A DNA stretch of 64,000 nt from Larus michahellis (taxonomy: Eukaryota; Chordata; Aves; Charadriiformes; Laridae): contig NC_133930.1 in the NCBI RefSeq assembly GCF_964199755.1, forward strand, positions 31,177,071 to 31,241,070, written 5' to 3'. Of the stretch, positions 44,455-56,513 are shown one piece after another; the stretch's first letter is position 1, and every line of letters begins with the position of its first letter. The notes under the pieces were generated by a model. The model was not told the origin of the DNA and did not search any database. It worked only from the letters and a program-made list of their open reading frames with translations. The position numbers and the translations under genes were made by a program.

Positions 44455-47348
44455 AATAAAGATAAATCTTAATTTTATTTCCAATTAACGTGTTCTCCAA
44501 GCTTAGGAAAGACTGGCAATTTCTCCTTACTCCTTGAGCTATAATCTAAAATTTTTTGGATTGCAGGTCTTGTGTTGCTTAATGCTAATGCTGAGCATTA
44601 AAAGTCATATTTTCCATTGCTTTTCAGTTTACTCTGGTAAGTGAAGAAATCATACATAAATCATCCATAAATCATCGTTAAGAATTTGAAAAAATCTAAA
44701 TACATCTCTAATGAGAATTTGGAAAGCCTTTAAAGCCAGTTAAAATATCACACACTTAAAACTAAAAATTTAGGATTAAACTGTATTTCAGAATAGAAAT
44801 CAAAGTGATGAATTAATATCGTCCAACCTCATTCATTTTTATATGGTACATTTCTCTTTCCGTTACATAAACTGAAAAAAAAAGGAGCTTGGTGTTCATA
44901 GTTTAATTGAATGAGTATTCTAGAAAACAGAGCTCCACATCCTGGTCTTCAAAAACTTTCACGTTTTGGGGAAAAATAGTCATTTACAATGAACACAAAC
45001 AGTGAAGGAACTTGGCATTTAACAGTACAAACAGGTTTTGCACAAAATGACAACTCCCAACATCTTGCAACCAAAAAGGCAGAAAAAACTCTGAGGTTAT
45101 TTGTTTCGTCTTTGCTGCGCGTTTCACAACAGTCCACTGGATGGCTCCCTTACCGCTCTCTGGTTTTGCATTTCCTTGAGCACGGAATTACCGTGTTGTA
45201 ACTGCCCGAGACGAGTTCCTCTGCCTCAGGAAACCTTGCTCAGGACAAATGGAAAAACGTCTCCGTTTGTGGCATGCAGGTTTGCAAGTTCGACGTGTCC
45301 TCCCAAACCAGTGTACTTCAATTTCCTGTACAAAAGCGTGGCTGATAATCTGCGAGTGCAGGAGGCGGTGGAGCAGCTACACACAGCAACGACAGCAACA
45401 AAAAATCCCAAACCCCCCAGAGTATATTGACGAAAAATTAAAATTAATTGGGTTGGATTCTGGCACTCCTATCCTCTTACAATGCGCTACACCAAGTGAC
45501 TGACACAGTCATCCTAATGCCACGTAATCCATCCTTCTTACAAAACTTGTAAGGGCAACACCACAAAGAAAATTCAGGAACAGAGGCATACTGAAAATGC
45601 TCGGCTTGTGGGAGTCAAGAATGATAAAACCAAGAGGTGTCGGTCAGTGTGTGCTTTGGTCCTTGCAGCAGTTTGAGTTTGCAGTTGTGGATTCACATTA
45701 CTTTTAACAGCAAGTTGACCCTAAAGCAGGCAGCCCTGCTCACTCCTTTCTTAAGTTAGATCTAGCAATAGGGTTACTACAGGATATGTCAGATCAAAGA
45801 GCTGATTACAGAGAATTTTTCTGATGTATTACTTTTTGATCAGATGGTAAAATCTGTGATTGTATGATCTCCGCAATTTAATACAAGGCAGGGTCTTCAG
45901 TTATCATGGGTAAAGTGTAACACAAATCCACATCCTGTGTTGAAAAGCTAGAGCCTTTTTTATTTCTCTTTTTTTCCCCATTTGGTTGCAATCTTAGCAG
46001 TATTCCTAAACAGATTTTATTGCAGAGTCTACTACCTGATAAAATCACCTACATGAGTTATAAAATTCCTGAATGTCTCAGAAAAATTCCTAAAATGTCT
46101 TAGATTTGTAGTCTATGTCCCATACAGCAGTATGAAATGACTTAATTCTTCCTTTTTGTCTCAGCTAATTCCCTTAAATATAAGACAACTACACAAAATT
46201 TTAAAATAAAAGCTTCATAAAAATAATGGAGATAATGGCTGATTCTGTCACCAGTCACAGATTAATTCTCTCGGGAAACCATCTTACATCCCTTACTCAT
46301 ATAAAACTCCACTGATGTCCAAGAACTATTTTATTGAATATTGTAATGTCACTATAGCATTCAACATTCACACTTTTTTTTTTCAGTCTTAATTGTTTTA
46401 GTACGTTATAGTTACTATCTGATATGTCGACTGTGTCGGTCTGTGTGTGTTGAATGTAATGCACATGTAAGTGCGTGTACCGTGCGGATTTAAAAAATGT
46501 ACTTTTTTTTCAGAAATGAAGGATGGCAGGCATGGTGTACAGAAGGCTGATAGTTCTATACCCCCCTGGACATATAAATGCTCAGAATGATATCACTGCA
46601 CACCAAAATCACAATCACTTATAGCAGGTCAATTAAGCAGCTGGAAGAAGTGTCTTATGTTGCCTTCAGGAAGTGATACTTTATTGTACTTAGATAGGGA
46701 TTTTAGTTAAAGACAACTTCAACGTATTTATTGCAAACTGCCAGATTCAACAACAAATGAGAAGAGCCAGTTCAGCTACAGAGTTAGGCTGAGCCTAGTT
46801 TATAACTCCTTCTTTATCAGAGCAGATTACTTACAGAATGAAGTAAAATAAATGAACATGGAAACTGAGAATCAATGTTATTATAACATAAACGGAGGGA
46901 AAACATTGTCTACTTGCCTACAGTTGTGTCAATGCATATTGAATACAAATTCAGGCAGTGTCTTTAAATACACATGTACAGAACAACCAGAGCGACAGTG
47001 GTGAGACTTGATTCTTACATGAAATAAAACCCATTACTTTCCAATACGGAATAGGCAGTCTTTAGAATAAATCAGGAGTAAGTTCCAGAGGCCTATAGAG
47101 GAGGTCCAAAAATGGGATGCAAGATATGGGACCAAGAATGCAGGTATATATTGTGCCCTCTTTCTGGAATAATGTGCTTGTTCTACTGAAAGGTTTTAAT
47201 ACCTATCTTACTGCAAGAGGCTGATACAATACTTGTACTCGTAGCCAAGACATTTTTAAGTAGTGTAAGGTCAATTGAACTATACTACACCTATTCTTCT
47301 ATGATTTTGTTGTGCTGGGTCTGTTGTGGCTCTAGCTACAAATACCAG
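44455..47348. other. Non-coding between the CR1 and an LTR
   Basis: AT-rich except for 45100-45420, which has many more CpG dinucleotides than its surroundings and short open frames on both strands. No gene recognised. Confidence 0.5.
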
Positions 47349-48018
47349 TGTTGTGGTTTGCGCTGGGCTGGCCACTAAAATGAATGACAGACACTCCCTT
47401 TTATTTCTCTCCCCTTCAGAGTAGGGAGAGCATCTCCTTTCAGCAAGAGAAGGATGAGAAAGGAAAGAGACTTATGAGTTTAAAAAAAGAAATTTAACTA
47501 CTTTAATGAAAATATTAATAAAATAATAAAAAGAAAATAATGAAATATATACCGTATATACAAAACCCTACCGAGCCCCCAGGATGACAGTCACGTCACC
47601 GGCAAGCACTGGGAAAGTCCCAGACTGGACTCATCAGTGGATGGGGACTAGATTCCAGATCTGGATTCAGGAACCCACGGATCGGGATCAAAGACAGATG
47701 AACAGACACCTGTCCTGTCCACTCATCCCTGCAGGTGGGACCCCTCTAAGGTCTTCCACTTCCGACCCTCCAAGAGGGCAAAAAACAAAGTTAACTGACT
47801 TTAGTTGTTATAGCAATAAGTGTAAGTATAACAAAGAGCCTCTCTGCATACCATTCCTTGGTATAATGATAAACAATCATGTCTTATCACTCTGGAAGTG
47901 GACAGTGTCTGAAAAACATGCTGTTAATTTCAGAGAGTTCAGTTAGTTAGAAGAGGCTTAGCTGAAAATCAAAATTACTTAAAAGAAAATGGGTTCTGTT
48001 TTACCTCAAACCAGGACA
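47349..48018 (-). mobile_element. Solo LTR of an avian endogenous retrovirus
   Basis: The segment starts TGTTGTGGTTTG and ends CTCAAACCAGGACA, so it has TG...CA ends. It is flanked by near-matching hexamers TACCAG (47343-47348) and TACCTG (48019-48024), a plausible target duplication with one change. On the minus strand it opens TGTCCTGGTTTGAGG, and an AATAAA (complement of 47400-47405) lies about 50 bases from its end, so I place it on the minus strand. Length 670 bases. No internal retroviral genes adjoin it. Confidence 0.75.
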
Positions 48019-48234
48019 TACCTGTTATGTAAATAACATTACATAGAGCTATGAAAGTTTCATATATTTAAGCTTATAATCAGATACTGAAACAAAGCAC
48101 AGAAACCTTGTGTGCAAGCAGTCATCAGAATAGCCATTAGTTAACAAAACAGAGTGCTTAATTGTCTCTCACAAATTGTTTTTAAAGTGGTCTGTCACGG
48201 TGGGCATAGTAATATGCTGTAAATAGAATGAATT

Positions 48235-48519
48235 GGCATGGCATGGCATGGCATGGAATGGAATGTTGGAAGGGACCTGTAACAATCATCTAGTACCACT
48301 GTCTGACTGCTTCTGAGCTGACCAAAAGTTAAAGCATGTTGTTAAGGGCATTTTCCAAATGCCTCTTAAACACTGACAGGCTTGGGGCATCAACCACCCA
48401 TCTAAGAAGCCTGTTCCAATGTTCTGCCACCCTTTTGGTAAAGAATTGTTCCCTAGTATCTACTCTGAACCTCCACTGATGCAGCTTTGAGCTATTCCCA
48501 CACGTCCTGTCACTGGAAG
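48235..48519 (-). mobile_element. Old CR1 fragment with a GGCAT-repeat tail
   Basis: The minus-strand 3' end of an old CR1. Readable on the plus strand: GGAATGTTGGAAGGGACCTG, CTTGGGGCATCAACCACCC, GCCTGTTCCAATGTTCTGCC and CACACGTCCTGTCACTGG. The tail at 48235-48265 is four GGCAT units then GGAAT units instead of the usual 8-bp CR1 repeat. Confidence 0.75.
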
Positions 48520-50778
48520 TACTGAGGCCATTACAATCATATTTCTATTTCAGACAAAGGCAATCCCCAATTTAATTTGCACAGCCACTGGAGTGTTAAT
48601 ATACCATGGCCGTGACAGAGGAACCTCCCTCCTCCTGACCATCAGCTAAAAACATGTATCCTGCAAACATGAGGTCTGCAAGCTCAGCTAATGCTGATGA
48701 TAATTCAAGCAACTGCAAACTTTACTCTAATTCATGCGCAGTGCTTCCTGGGCTTTTCTTAGCTTTTAGTTCTGTTCAAGTTGTAGCCTTATAGCCCAGT
48801 AAATGTGGCATGCAATTGCTTCTAATAGGACACAGACTTTGTGTTAAGCAAACAACACAAGCCTTAGGGCTTGCCTGGATTTATTTTGGCCTGTCAGAAG
48901 TTCTGCTTTTGTTTGTTTTGTTCTATGACCAATTATCTAACTCTTTTGGTAATTAACTAGTATTAAGGAGTAGGTGACTATTACTTATTATTGTATTATA
49001 TTTTTTCTAGGTGCCTGTTACCTATTATTGTATTATACTTTATCTTTTGCTTAGCACTGCACCGCTGTGTTGCAGTGCCTACTGTTACACTCAAGTTGCA
49101 GCCTACTGTAACAAACCCTATAACAGAACACAGCATTGAAGGCTAGAGAACTCGGATGACAGACGAGGCCTTGGCACAGAGTGACAGTGGCGTCCTTATC
49201 TATTACTGGTCATTAAAGGAGTGCAGTCTTGGGAGCTGGGTAAAAGCAGCCTTAGTGGTAACAGAACAAAGAACACGTACCCAACATATGCAAAACATGT
49301 CTTACAGTAAATTTTTATCTACTCTGGACTTGCAGTCTGATGAAGAAGGAGCAATGTGTAAAATACGTTAACAAGCATATAAAAGTGATACCAAACAGAT
49401 CCTAGAGTGAGGAGAAAGAAATGAGCAGCGCTATTTCACTCCTGATAGCAAGGAGGAGGAAGAAACCCCACCATCAATATCGTGCTCCTCTCAGTGACAG
49501 ACTCAAGATTCAGCTCCCAAACTGAAGCCATTAATGTTTCATACTCGGAGGGTCAGTGGAAGGGTTAGCATCCAACCAAAGAAAGGGGCAGATACTAGGA
49601 AGTTTGCTTATATCAGTTTTATCTGTACATAGTCTGAACTGTAAGTGGTGGTATACGTTTAAATGGACTAATATTAATTCTTGATTAAGAATTTACTTGG
49701 ACTATTAAGATTTTACTTAAACTATTAAGATTTTACTTAGACTAACAGTAGATTCTTGGCTTTGAATATAAGGTATGTTCTTTGGCTTGTAACTGCAGAA
49801 TTTGTGCAACTAAATGCAGGAGATTCAAACTGGTCTGTAACTTGGGTACCACAAATTGATAATAAAATACCTACACATACATAAAGACATAAAAACTCAT
49901 GACCTGTCCCAGGAAAATTCATCTTTCAAAAGACAGCTTAGAAAAATGGAATTGGTAATAACACTATCCCTTGCCATCCTAATATATCGTCGATCTTTTT
50001 TGTTAAAAAAGTGAACTTTGTCTATATCTTTGAAAGAAATTAAATAAGCCCTTGTTTTTGGAAGCCGGTTCTAGTAACTGACTAAGTGGGGATCCAGAAT
50101 TAGCTGTTTGAGCTGTATGTATTATCTGAAAAACAGAATTCAAGATTTCCCTTACTGTTTCTGTCCCTCTACATGTAGACAGATACAAACTTTCCACACT
50201 GAATTTAAATAGCTCCCTATTTATCATGCTGGCTGTTTTGGCTGTCCTTCTTAGGCATCTAATTTTAGCACATGATGCGCAGATAGCTTAAATGCTTCAC
50301 TCAGAGGTCTACATTCAACTCCAGAAGCGCTAGATATTGCATTACTGTGATGTTACTTCCACTTACCCTACCCATCATTACAAAGGTCTAGCTGTTGAAA
50401 CAGAGAGGTTTGTGCTGTTCAGTGCTTCCTGAACTATTGGCACAAGAAAGCCCTCCAACTTTCTCATAGGCTCCTGGGATAGACACAAAGGACAAGAATG
50501 TTCTGCATTTTCTGTGTAATGAGGACCAAATGTGAATCACTTAGAAATGCCTTGCATATTGCTGGTTTGGGTTGTGCATAGTTTATGAATCTCTTCTCTC
50601 ATGGATAGTCAGGAACAGAAATATTTCTAAAAAGATAAACTCTATTTCCACTAAAAACTACTTGATAAAATTATAAAGCATTTCAAGAGCTGAAATAGTC
50701 ATCTTCTTTACAACTTCATAATCTGTTAGGTTTTAGATTACCAGTATTTGTAGCTAAAGCCAAAACAGACCCAGTCCT
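48520..50778. other. Non-coding sequence
   Basis: No gene or repeat recognised. A direct near-repeat of TATTAAGATTTTACTTA occurs around 49695-49740. Confidence 0.5.
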
Positions 50779-52591
50779 GTACTTGGCTAGGGACACAAAG
50801 TATAATAAGAAGGGCTTCTACAGATATGTCAGGCAGAAAATTAAGGTGAAAGAAAGTTCAGTCCCCCTGATGAACAGGACTGGCAAACTGGTAACAACAG
50901 ACGAAGTGAAGTCTGAGGTACTCAAATTTTTTGCCTCAGTCTTCACTGGTAATCTCTCTTCCCACACCTCTCAAGTGGATAGACTGCAAGGCAGCAACTG
51001 GAGGAGCAAAGTCTGTCCCACTGTAAGAGAAGATCAGGTTTGTGACCACTTAAGGAAACGGAACATACATAAGTCTTTGGAACCTGTCATGATGCATCCC
51101 AGAGTCCTGAGGGAATTGATTGCTGAGCCACGCTCCATGATATTTGAAAAGTCATGGTAGTCCGGTGAAGTCCCCAGTGACTAGGAAAAGGGAAAAATTG
51201 CACCCATTTTTAAAAAGGGTAGAAAGGAGGACCCTGGGAACTACTGACCTGTAGCTTCACCTCTGTGCCTGGGAAGATCATGGAACAGATCCTTCTGGAA
51301 GCTATGTTAAGGCACATGAATGACAGGGAGGTGGACTCGAGAAAGCCAGCATGACTTCACTAAGGACAAGTCTTGCCTGACTAACCTAGTGGCCTTCTAT
51401 GATGGAGTGACAAGGGAAAAGCCACAGATGTCGTCTGTCTGGACTTCTCTAAGGTCTTTGGCATGGTCCCCTGCAACATCCTTTTCTCTAAACTGGGGAG
51501 ATACGGATTTGGTAGTTCAGTGGATAAGGAATTGTCTGGATGGTTGCATCCAGAGAGCAGTGGTCAACAACTCAGTGTCCAGATGGAGATCAGTGACAAG
51601 TGGTGTCCCTCAGGGGTCCATATTGGGATCAGTACTGTTTAATATCTTCATCAACGACACAGACAGTGGGATCAAGTGCACCCTCAACAAGTTTGCAGAT
51701 GACACCAAGCTGAGTGGTGTGGTTGACAAGCCTGAGGGATGGGATGCCATTCAGAGGGACCTGGACAAATTCAAGAAGTGGACCCGTGTGAACCTCATGA
51801 GGTTTAACAACATTAAGTGCAGGGTCCTACACCTGGGTCAGGGCAACCCCCCGTATCAATACAGGCTGGGGGATGAAGGGATTGAGAGCAGCCCTGCCGA
51901 GAAGGACTTGGGGGTACTGGTGGATGAAAAGCTGCACATGAGCCAGCAATGTGTGCTCACAGCCCAGAAAGCCAACTGTATCCTGGGCTACATAAAAAGA
52001 AGTGTGGCCAGCTTCGAGATGTTTGAGGGAGGTGATTCTGTCCCCTTTACTCCACTCCACTCCCACCTGGAGTACTGCGTCCAGCTCTGGAGTCCTCAGT
52101 ACAATAAAGACATGGACCGGTTGAAGCAGATCCAGAGGAGGGACACAAAAATGATCAGAGGGATGGATCATGTCTCCAATGAGGACAGGCTGAGAGAGCT
52201 GGTGTTGTTCAGTGTGGAAAAGAGAAGGTTCTGGGGAGACCTTATTGCAGCTTTTCAATCCTTAAAGGGGGCTTATAGGAAAGATGGGGACAAACTTTTT
52301 AGCTGGGCCTGTAGCAACAGGACACGGGGTAGTGGTTTTAAACTACATGAGGGTAGATTCAGGCTAGATGTAAGGAAGAAATTTTTTACAATGAGGCTAG
52401 TGAAACATTGCAACAGGTTGCCCAGAGAGGTGGTAGATGCTCCATTCCTGGAAACATTCAAGGTCAGGTTGGACGGGGCTCTGCACAAGCTGATCTAGTG
52501 TAAGATGTCCCTGCACATTGCAGGGGGGTTGGACTAGATGACCTTTAAAGGTCCCTTCCAACCCAAACCATTCTACAATTTTATGGTTCTA
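50779..52591 (+). mobile_element. 5'-truncated, broken CR1 LINE
   Basis: It starts within ORF2 at LARDTKYNKKGFYRYV (50783 on). Two open stretches remain: 50783-51160 and, in the main frame, 51320-52498 (392 codons). The latter includes [25 protein letters not shown] with the catalytic Asp pair intact, and [18 protein letters not shown]. Stops near 51158, 51184 and 51245, plus a frameshift before the FTKDKSCLTN block, disable it. The 3' UTR has GGACTAGATGACCTTTAAAG and an ATTCTACAATTTTATGGTTCT tail. It belongs with the 1.6-4.4 kb copy by its AAQKAN and FRLDVRKKFFT variants. Confidence 0.92.
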
Positions 52592-53316
52592 CAAAAACAT
52601 GCAAGAATAGGCATACTGTAGTTCAACTGACCTTACATTACTGACATATTTGCAGCACTTAGTCTTTTTTAGTACACATTCTCTTCATTTTGATTGCTGT
52701 TTATCTCCTTATACTGAAGCAATACACAGCAGTGACAAATTGATTATGAAAGACATTCTAGTTCCTTTGCTAACTTATATTTTCTGGACCTTATGCTGCT
52801 GAGAAAAAAACCCTGGTATACACAGTTTCAGCTTTGACTTACTTTTCTCTCTGACATTTAATTAATAATCTGACCACCATATAAAGACTAATACACCCTT
52901 ATAAATTAATACATTTTCAGCAGATCAAACTTGGTATGTTTTATTATGCAAGTAAAAACCAGCTGTACTTACAAAAAAAGATTTGGCAAGCATGTGTTCC
53001 CTAATGAGGACTAATTGCTTCAGCTTTCATAAATATATATTTTGTAATTAAGATATAATTACCTGAAATGTTTTTCCTTTTTGCACTTTTTACTTTTTTA
53101 AGCTGAAAGACAAATAGTATTAAATCATCAGTGCTTGAATTTGTATGCTTGTTCCTTGGCAAACTGGTAAAATGTTGAAAGCACTGTTTGAAAGCTCCCA
53201 ATTTCATCCTTGCTTTTTGATGGGGCCAAGCAAGTCCAGCTTTTTTTTCCGTATAGCAGTAATTTTCAGGGGTGAGGATATGCACTAACATAATTGGAAA
53301 ACCAGAACCTTCAGTC

Positions 53317-53767
53317 ACAGAATCACAAAATCACAGAATGGTAGGGGTTGGAAGGGACCTCTGTAGATCATCTAGTCCAACCCCCCTGCCAGAGCAGGGT
53401 CGTCTTAGAGCAGGTTGCACAGGATTGCGTCCAGGCGGGTTTTGAATGTCTGCAGAGTTGGAGACTCCACCACCTCTCTGGGCAGCCTGTTCCAGTGCTC
53501 TGCCACACTGAAAGTAAAGAAGTTCCTCCTCATGTTTCGGTGGAACTTCCTGTGTTCAAGTTTGTGCCTGTTACCCCTTGTCCTGTTGCCGGGCACCACC
53601 GAAAAGAGCCTGGCCCCATCCTCCTGACACCCACCCTTGAAGTATTTATAAGCATGGATAAGATCCCCCCTCAGTTATCTTTTTTCCAGACTGAAGAGAC
53701 CCAAATCCCTCAGCCTTTCTTCATAAGAGAGGTGCTCCAGTCCCCTAGTCATCTTCGTAGCCCTTCA
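53317..53767 (-). mobile_element. 5'-truncated CR1 fragment
   Basis: The minus strand encodes the ORF2 end ([20 protein letters not shown] and [20 protein letters not shown]) and has a tail of TGATTCTG-type repeats at 53317-53338. Its protein is almost the same as that of the copy at 54851-55954, so both come from one subfamily. It is cut off within the RRATKM region. Confidence 0.9.
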
Positions 53768-54700
53768 TAGTCCTAGGTTAACAGACACACAAGAAGGAAC
53801 TGAAAGCAGTAAAATGAGGTTAGAATTTCAGTTTGGAAAGAGAGTAGCAAAGGGTGATCTACAGTAAAAGCGGGGTCTGTATGGGTGAAAGGCTGGATCA
53901 GGCTGGAAGCTGACTCTGCTGGGCAAGGTTTTCAGGGAGGATTAGCAGGCATTGCTGAGCTACTGAAAAACCTAGAATTAGACCGATGTGATCCATACTA
54001 ATATTGGCTCCTTACGTATTTATAAATTATTGAAACATGTCATTAGGCCTAGGTTTAGACCTGAAAGTAGTTTCCTGGCATGCGCCATTGCTAGTGTTTG
54101 CACTTGCAGTTTGATGTATTAGGATTATAGTTATATTAATCTAGAAAGAAAGTTTAGGATGAGCAAGGATCAGTGCTGTCTTATTTTGAACTGTTACAAG
54201 TGTTAGTGTTAATATTGTTGTTTTGGCTGACCAGACCCGGTTGACCTACAGTCATGTCTGGATCCACTTGCTGAATTGGCTTAAACATGGTGCCAACTGG
54301 AATTTGAAGTTGACAAGGTAGGGTTATGTTGAAATCATGGGACAGCTTCACTGACAACTTCATAGAGAAACGGTGGTATCTTCGGTAGTAAGGCTCCAAC
54401 CAATCTGAAGATTTTTAAAGGAAAAGTGGCACTTCAAATTCAAACTGGAAATGAAACAGAAGTCAGTGGGAATAATGACTTTCTAGTGAGAAGTGTTTTG
54501 CCAAAAAGAAATGATGGGATTCTGGGTCCAGCTAAATTTTCTGGACTAATCTACAGCTAGCTCATCCAGTTGGATGTAGCAAAGCCATCAGTCATGCAAC
54601 TACCTTCCATATAAAATTATCTCACATCTTTTGGCAAGGTACAGACATTAAAAAACCATACAGAATACTATTGCTGTATGATTAAAAATAAAGACCTCCC
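53768..54700. other. Non-coding sequence between two CR1 copies
   Basis: No gene recognised; the minus-strand 72-codon frame at 54181-54399 has no familiar features. Confidence 0.5.
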
Positions 54701-54850
54701 TGTTATGGTTTGAAGAACACACAATAATTAATTGTCATTTAGACAATTATTCTATCACCTGATGACCCCTCCCCACCCAGGAAGGGGAACAGGGAAAAGA
54801 CAAGGAAACCCGAGGGTTGAAATATAAACACGGTTAATAGATTAATACTA
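54701..54850 (-). mobile_element. Solo LTR, left piece (split by a CR1)
   Basis: It begins TGTTATGGTTTGAAG directly after CTCCC (54696-54700), the left target duplication. It includes CCCCTCCCCACCCAGGAAGG and GGGTTGAAATATAAACACGG, known in avian LTRs, and stops at the CR1 junction. The other half is at 55955-56508. Minus strand by analogy with the LTR at 47.3 kb. Confidence 0.75.
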
Positions 54851-55954
54851 GCATCCTCACAGGGAAGCTTAGGAAGAGTGGGCTTGATGAATGGACAGTA
54901 AGGTGGATAGACAACTGGCTGAAAGACAGAGCTCAGAGGGTCGTGATTAGGGGCACAGAGTCTAGTTGGAGGTCAGTGACGAGTGGTGCTCCCCAGGGCT
55001 CAGTACTGGGTCCAGTCCTCTTCAACATATTCATCAATGACCTGGATGAGGGGGTAGAGTGCACCCTCAGCTAGATCGCCAATGACACAAAGCTAGGGGG
55101 GTGGCTGACACACCGGAAGGCTGTGCCACCATACAGCGAGACCTGGACAGGTTGGAGATCAGGGCAAAGAGGAACCTTATGAAATTCAATAAGGGCAAGT
55201 GTAGGGTGCTGCACCTGGGGAGGAATAACCCCATGCACCAGTCCAGGTTGGGGCCTGACCTGCTGGAGAGCAGCTCTGTGGAAAGAGACCTGGGAGTCCT
55301 GGTGGACAACAGGATGACCTTGAGGCAGCAATGTGCCCTTGTGGCCAAAAAGGCCAATGGCATCCTGGGGTGCATCAAGAAGAGTGTGGCCAGCAGGTGG
55401 CGGGAGATCATCCTCCCCCTCTACTCTGCCCTGGTGAGGCCGCACCTGGAGTACTGTGTCCAGTTCTGGGCTCCCCGGTTCAAGAGGGACAGGGAACTGC
55501 TGGAGAGGGTGCAGCAAAGGGCTACCAAGATGATTAGGGGACTGGAGCACCTCTCTTATGAAGAAAGGCTGAGGGATCTGGGTCTCTTCAGTCTGGAAAA
55601 AAGACGGCTGAGGGGGAATCTTATCAACACTTATAAATACTCAAAGGGTGGGTGTCAGGAGGATGGGGCCAGGATCTTTTCGGTGGTGCCCGGCAACAGG
55701 ACAAGGGGTAACAGGCACAAACTTGAACACAGGAAGTTCCACCGAAACATGAGGAGGAACTTCTTTACTTCGAGGGTGGCAGAGCACTGGAACAGGCTGC
55801 CCAGGGAGGGGGTGGAGTCTCCAACTCTGCAGACATTCAAAACCCGCCTGGACGCGATTCTGTGTAACCTGCTCTAAGATGACCCTGCTCTGGCAGGGGG
55901 TTTGGACTAGATGATCTCCAGAGGTCCGTTCCAACCCTATGATTCTATGATTCT
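54851..55954 (+). mobile_element. 5'-truncated CR1 nested in an LTR
   Basis: It starts in the RT region (GCATCCTCACAGGGAAGC). A 258-codon open stretch at 55101-55877 runs to the normal ORF2 end ([37 protein letters not shown]). The catalytic FADD reads IAND with a stop beside it (near 55070), so the copy is dead. The 3' UTR (GGACTAGATGATCTCCAGAG) ends in ATTCTATG repeats at 55939-55954. It interrupts an LTR whose halves lie on either side. Confidence 0.92.
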
Positions 55955-56508
55955 AAACAATTAACATTAATAATACTAAAGAACTGATGTTACTCCCAAC
56001 AACAATATAAAATACATGAGGATTTTACTCAGCCAATTATATCAGCAGGAAGCTGTGCACTCCCAGCAGTGGACAGTAAATGTCAGACACTACGAGCCCT
56101 GCAGCTTTGGGAGGAAGGGAAGGGCTCAGGGATCTGGCACCAGGGCAAGGAGTTCTCAGGATCGCAGCCATCACAGAAGAGAAGCAGCTCCTCAGCAAAC
56201 TTTCTAATTTATACTGAATTATATATCTTATCATATCATATATTATATCATATTCATGATATGAAATAATCCTGTTGCCCAGCCTGTGTCAAGTGCCGGG
56301 GTCTTACTCCTCCTCATCCCTGCACCTGGCAAGGCTCAAAAATAACAAGACCTTGAAATCTGCATACCACAGCTGGCTATAAAGTAAGTATTTTCAGAAA
56401 TTCAGACACTAGAGTCTTCTAAAGATGCAGTTTTCCCTAGCATTAGAAAACACCTTACTGAAAAATTACTGAAAGAGAAATTAATCCTATGTCGCTCAAA
56501 CCGGGACA
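55955..56508 (-). mobile_element. Solo LTR, right piece
   Basis: It continues the AT-rich LTR body (ATTAACATTAATAATACT) after the CR1 and ends GCTCAAACCGGGACA, followed by CTCCT (56509-56513), which matches the left CTCCC in four of five bases. Total LTR length without the CR1 is about 700 bases. The piece at 56211-56262 is an ATATC-rich simple repeat inside it. Confidence 0.72.
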
Positions 56509-56513
56509 CTCCT

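Noticed and set aside
55071-55550. 159-codon minus-strand open frame
   Set aside because: Antisense shadow of the CR1 at 54.85-55.95 kb.
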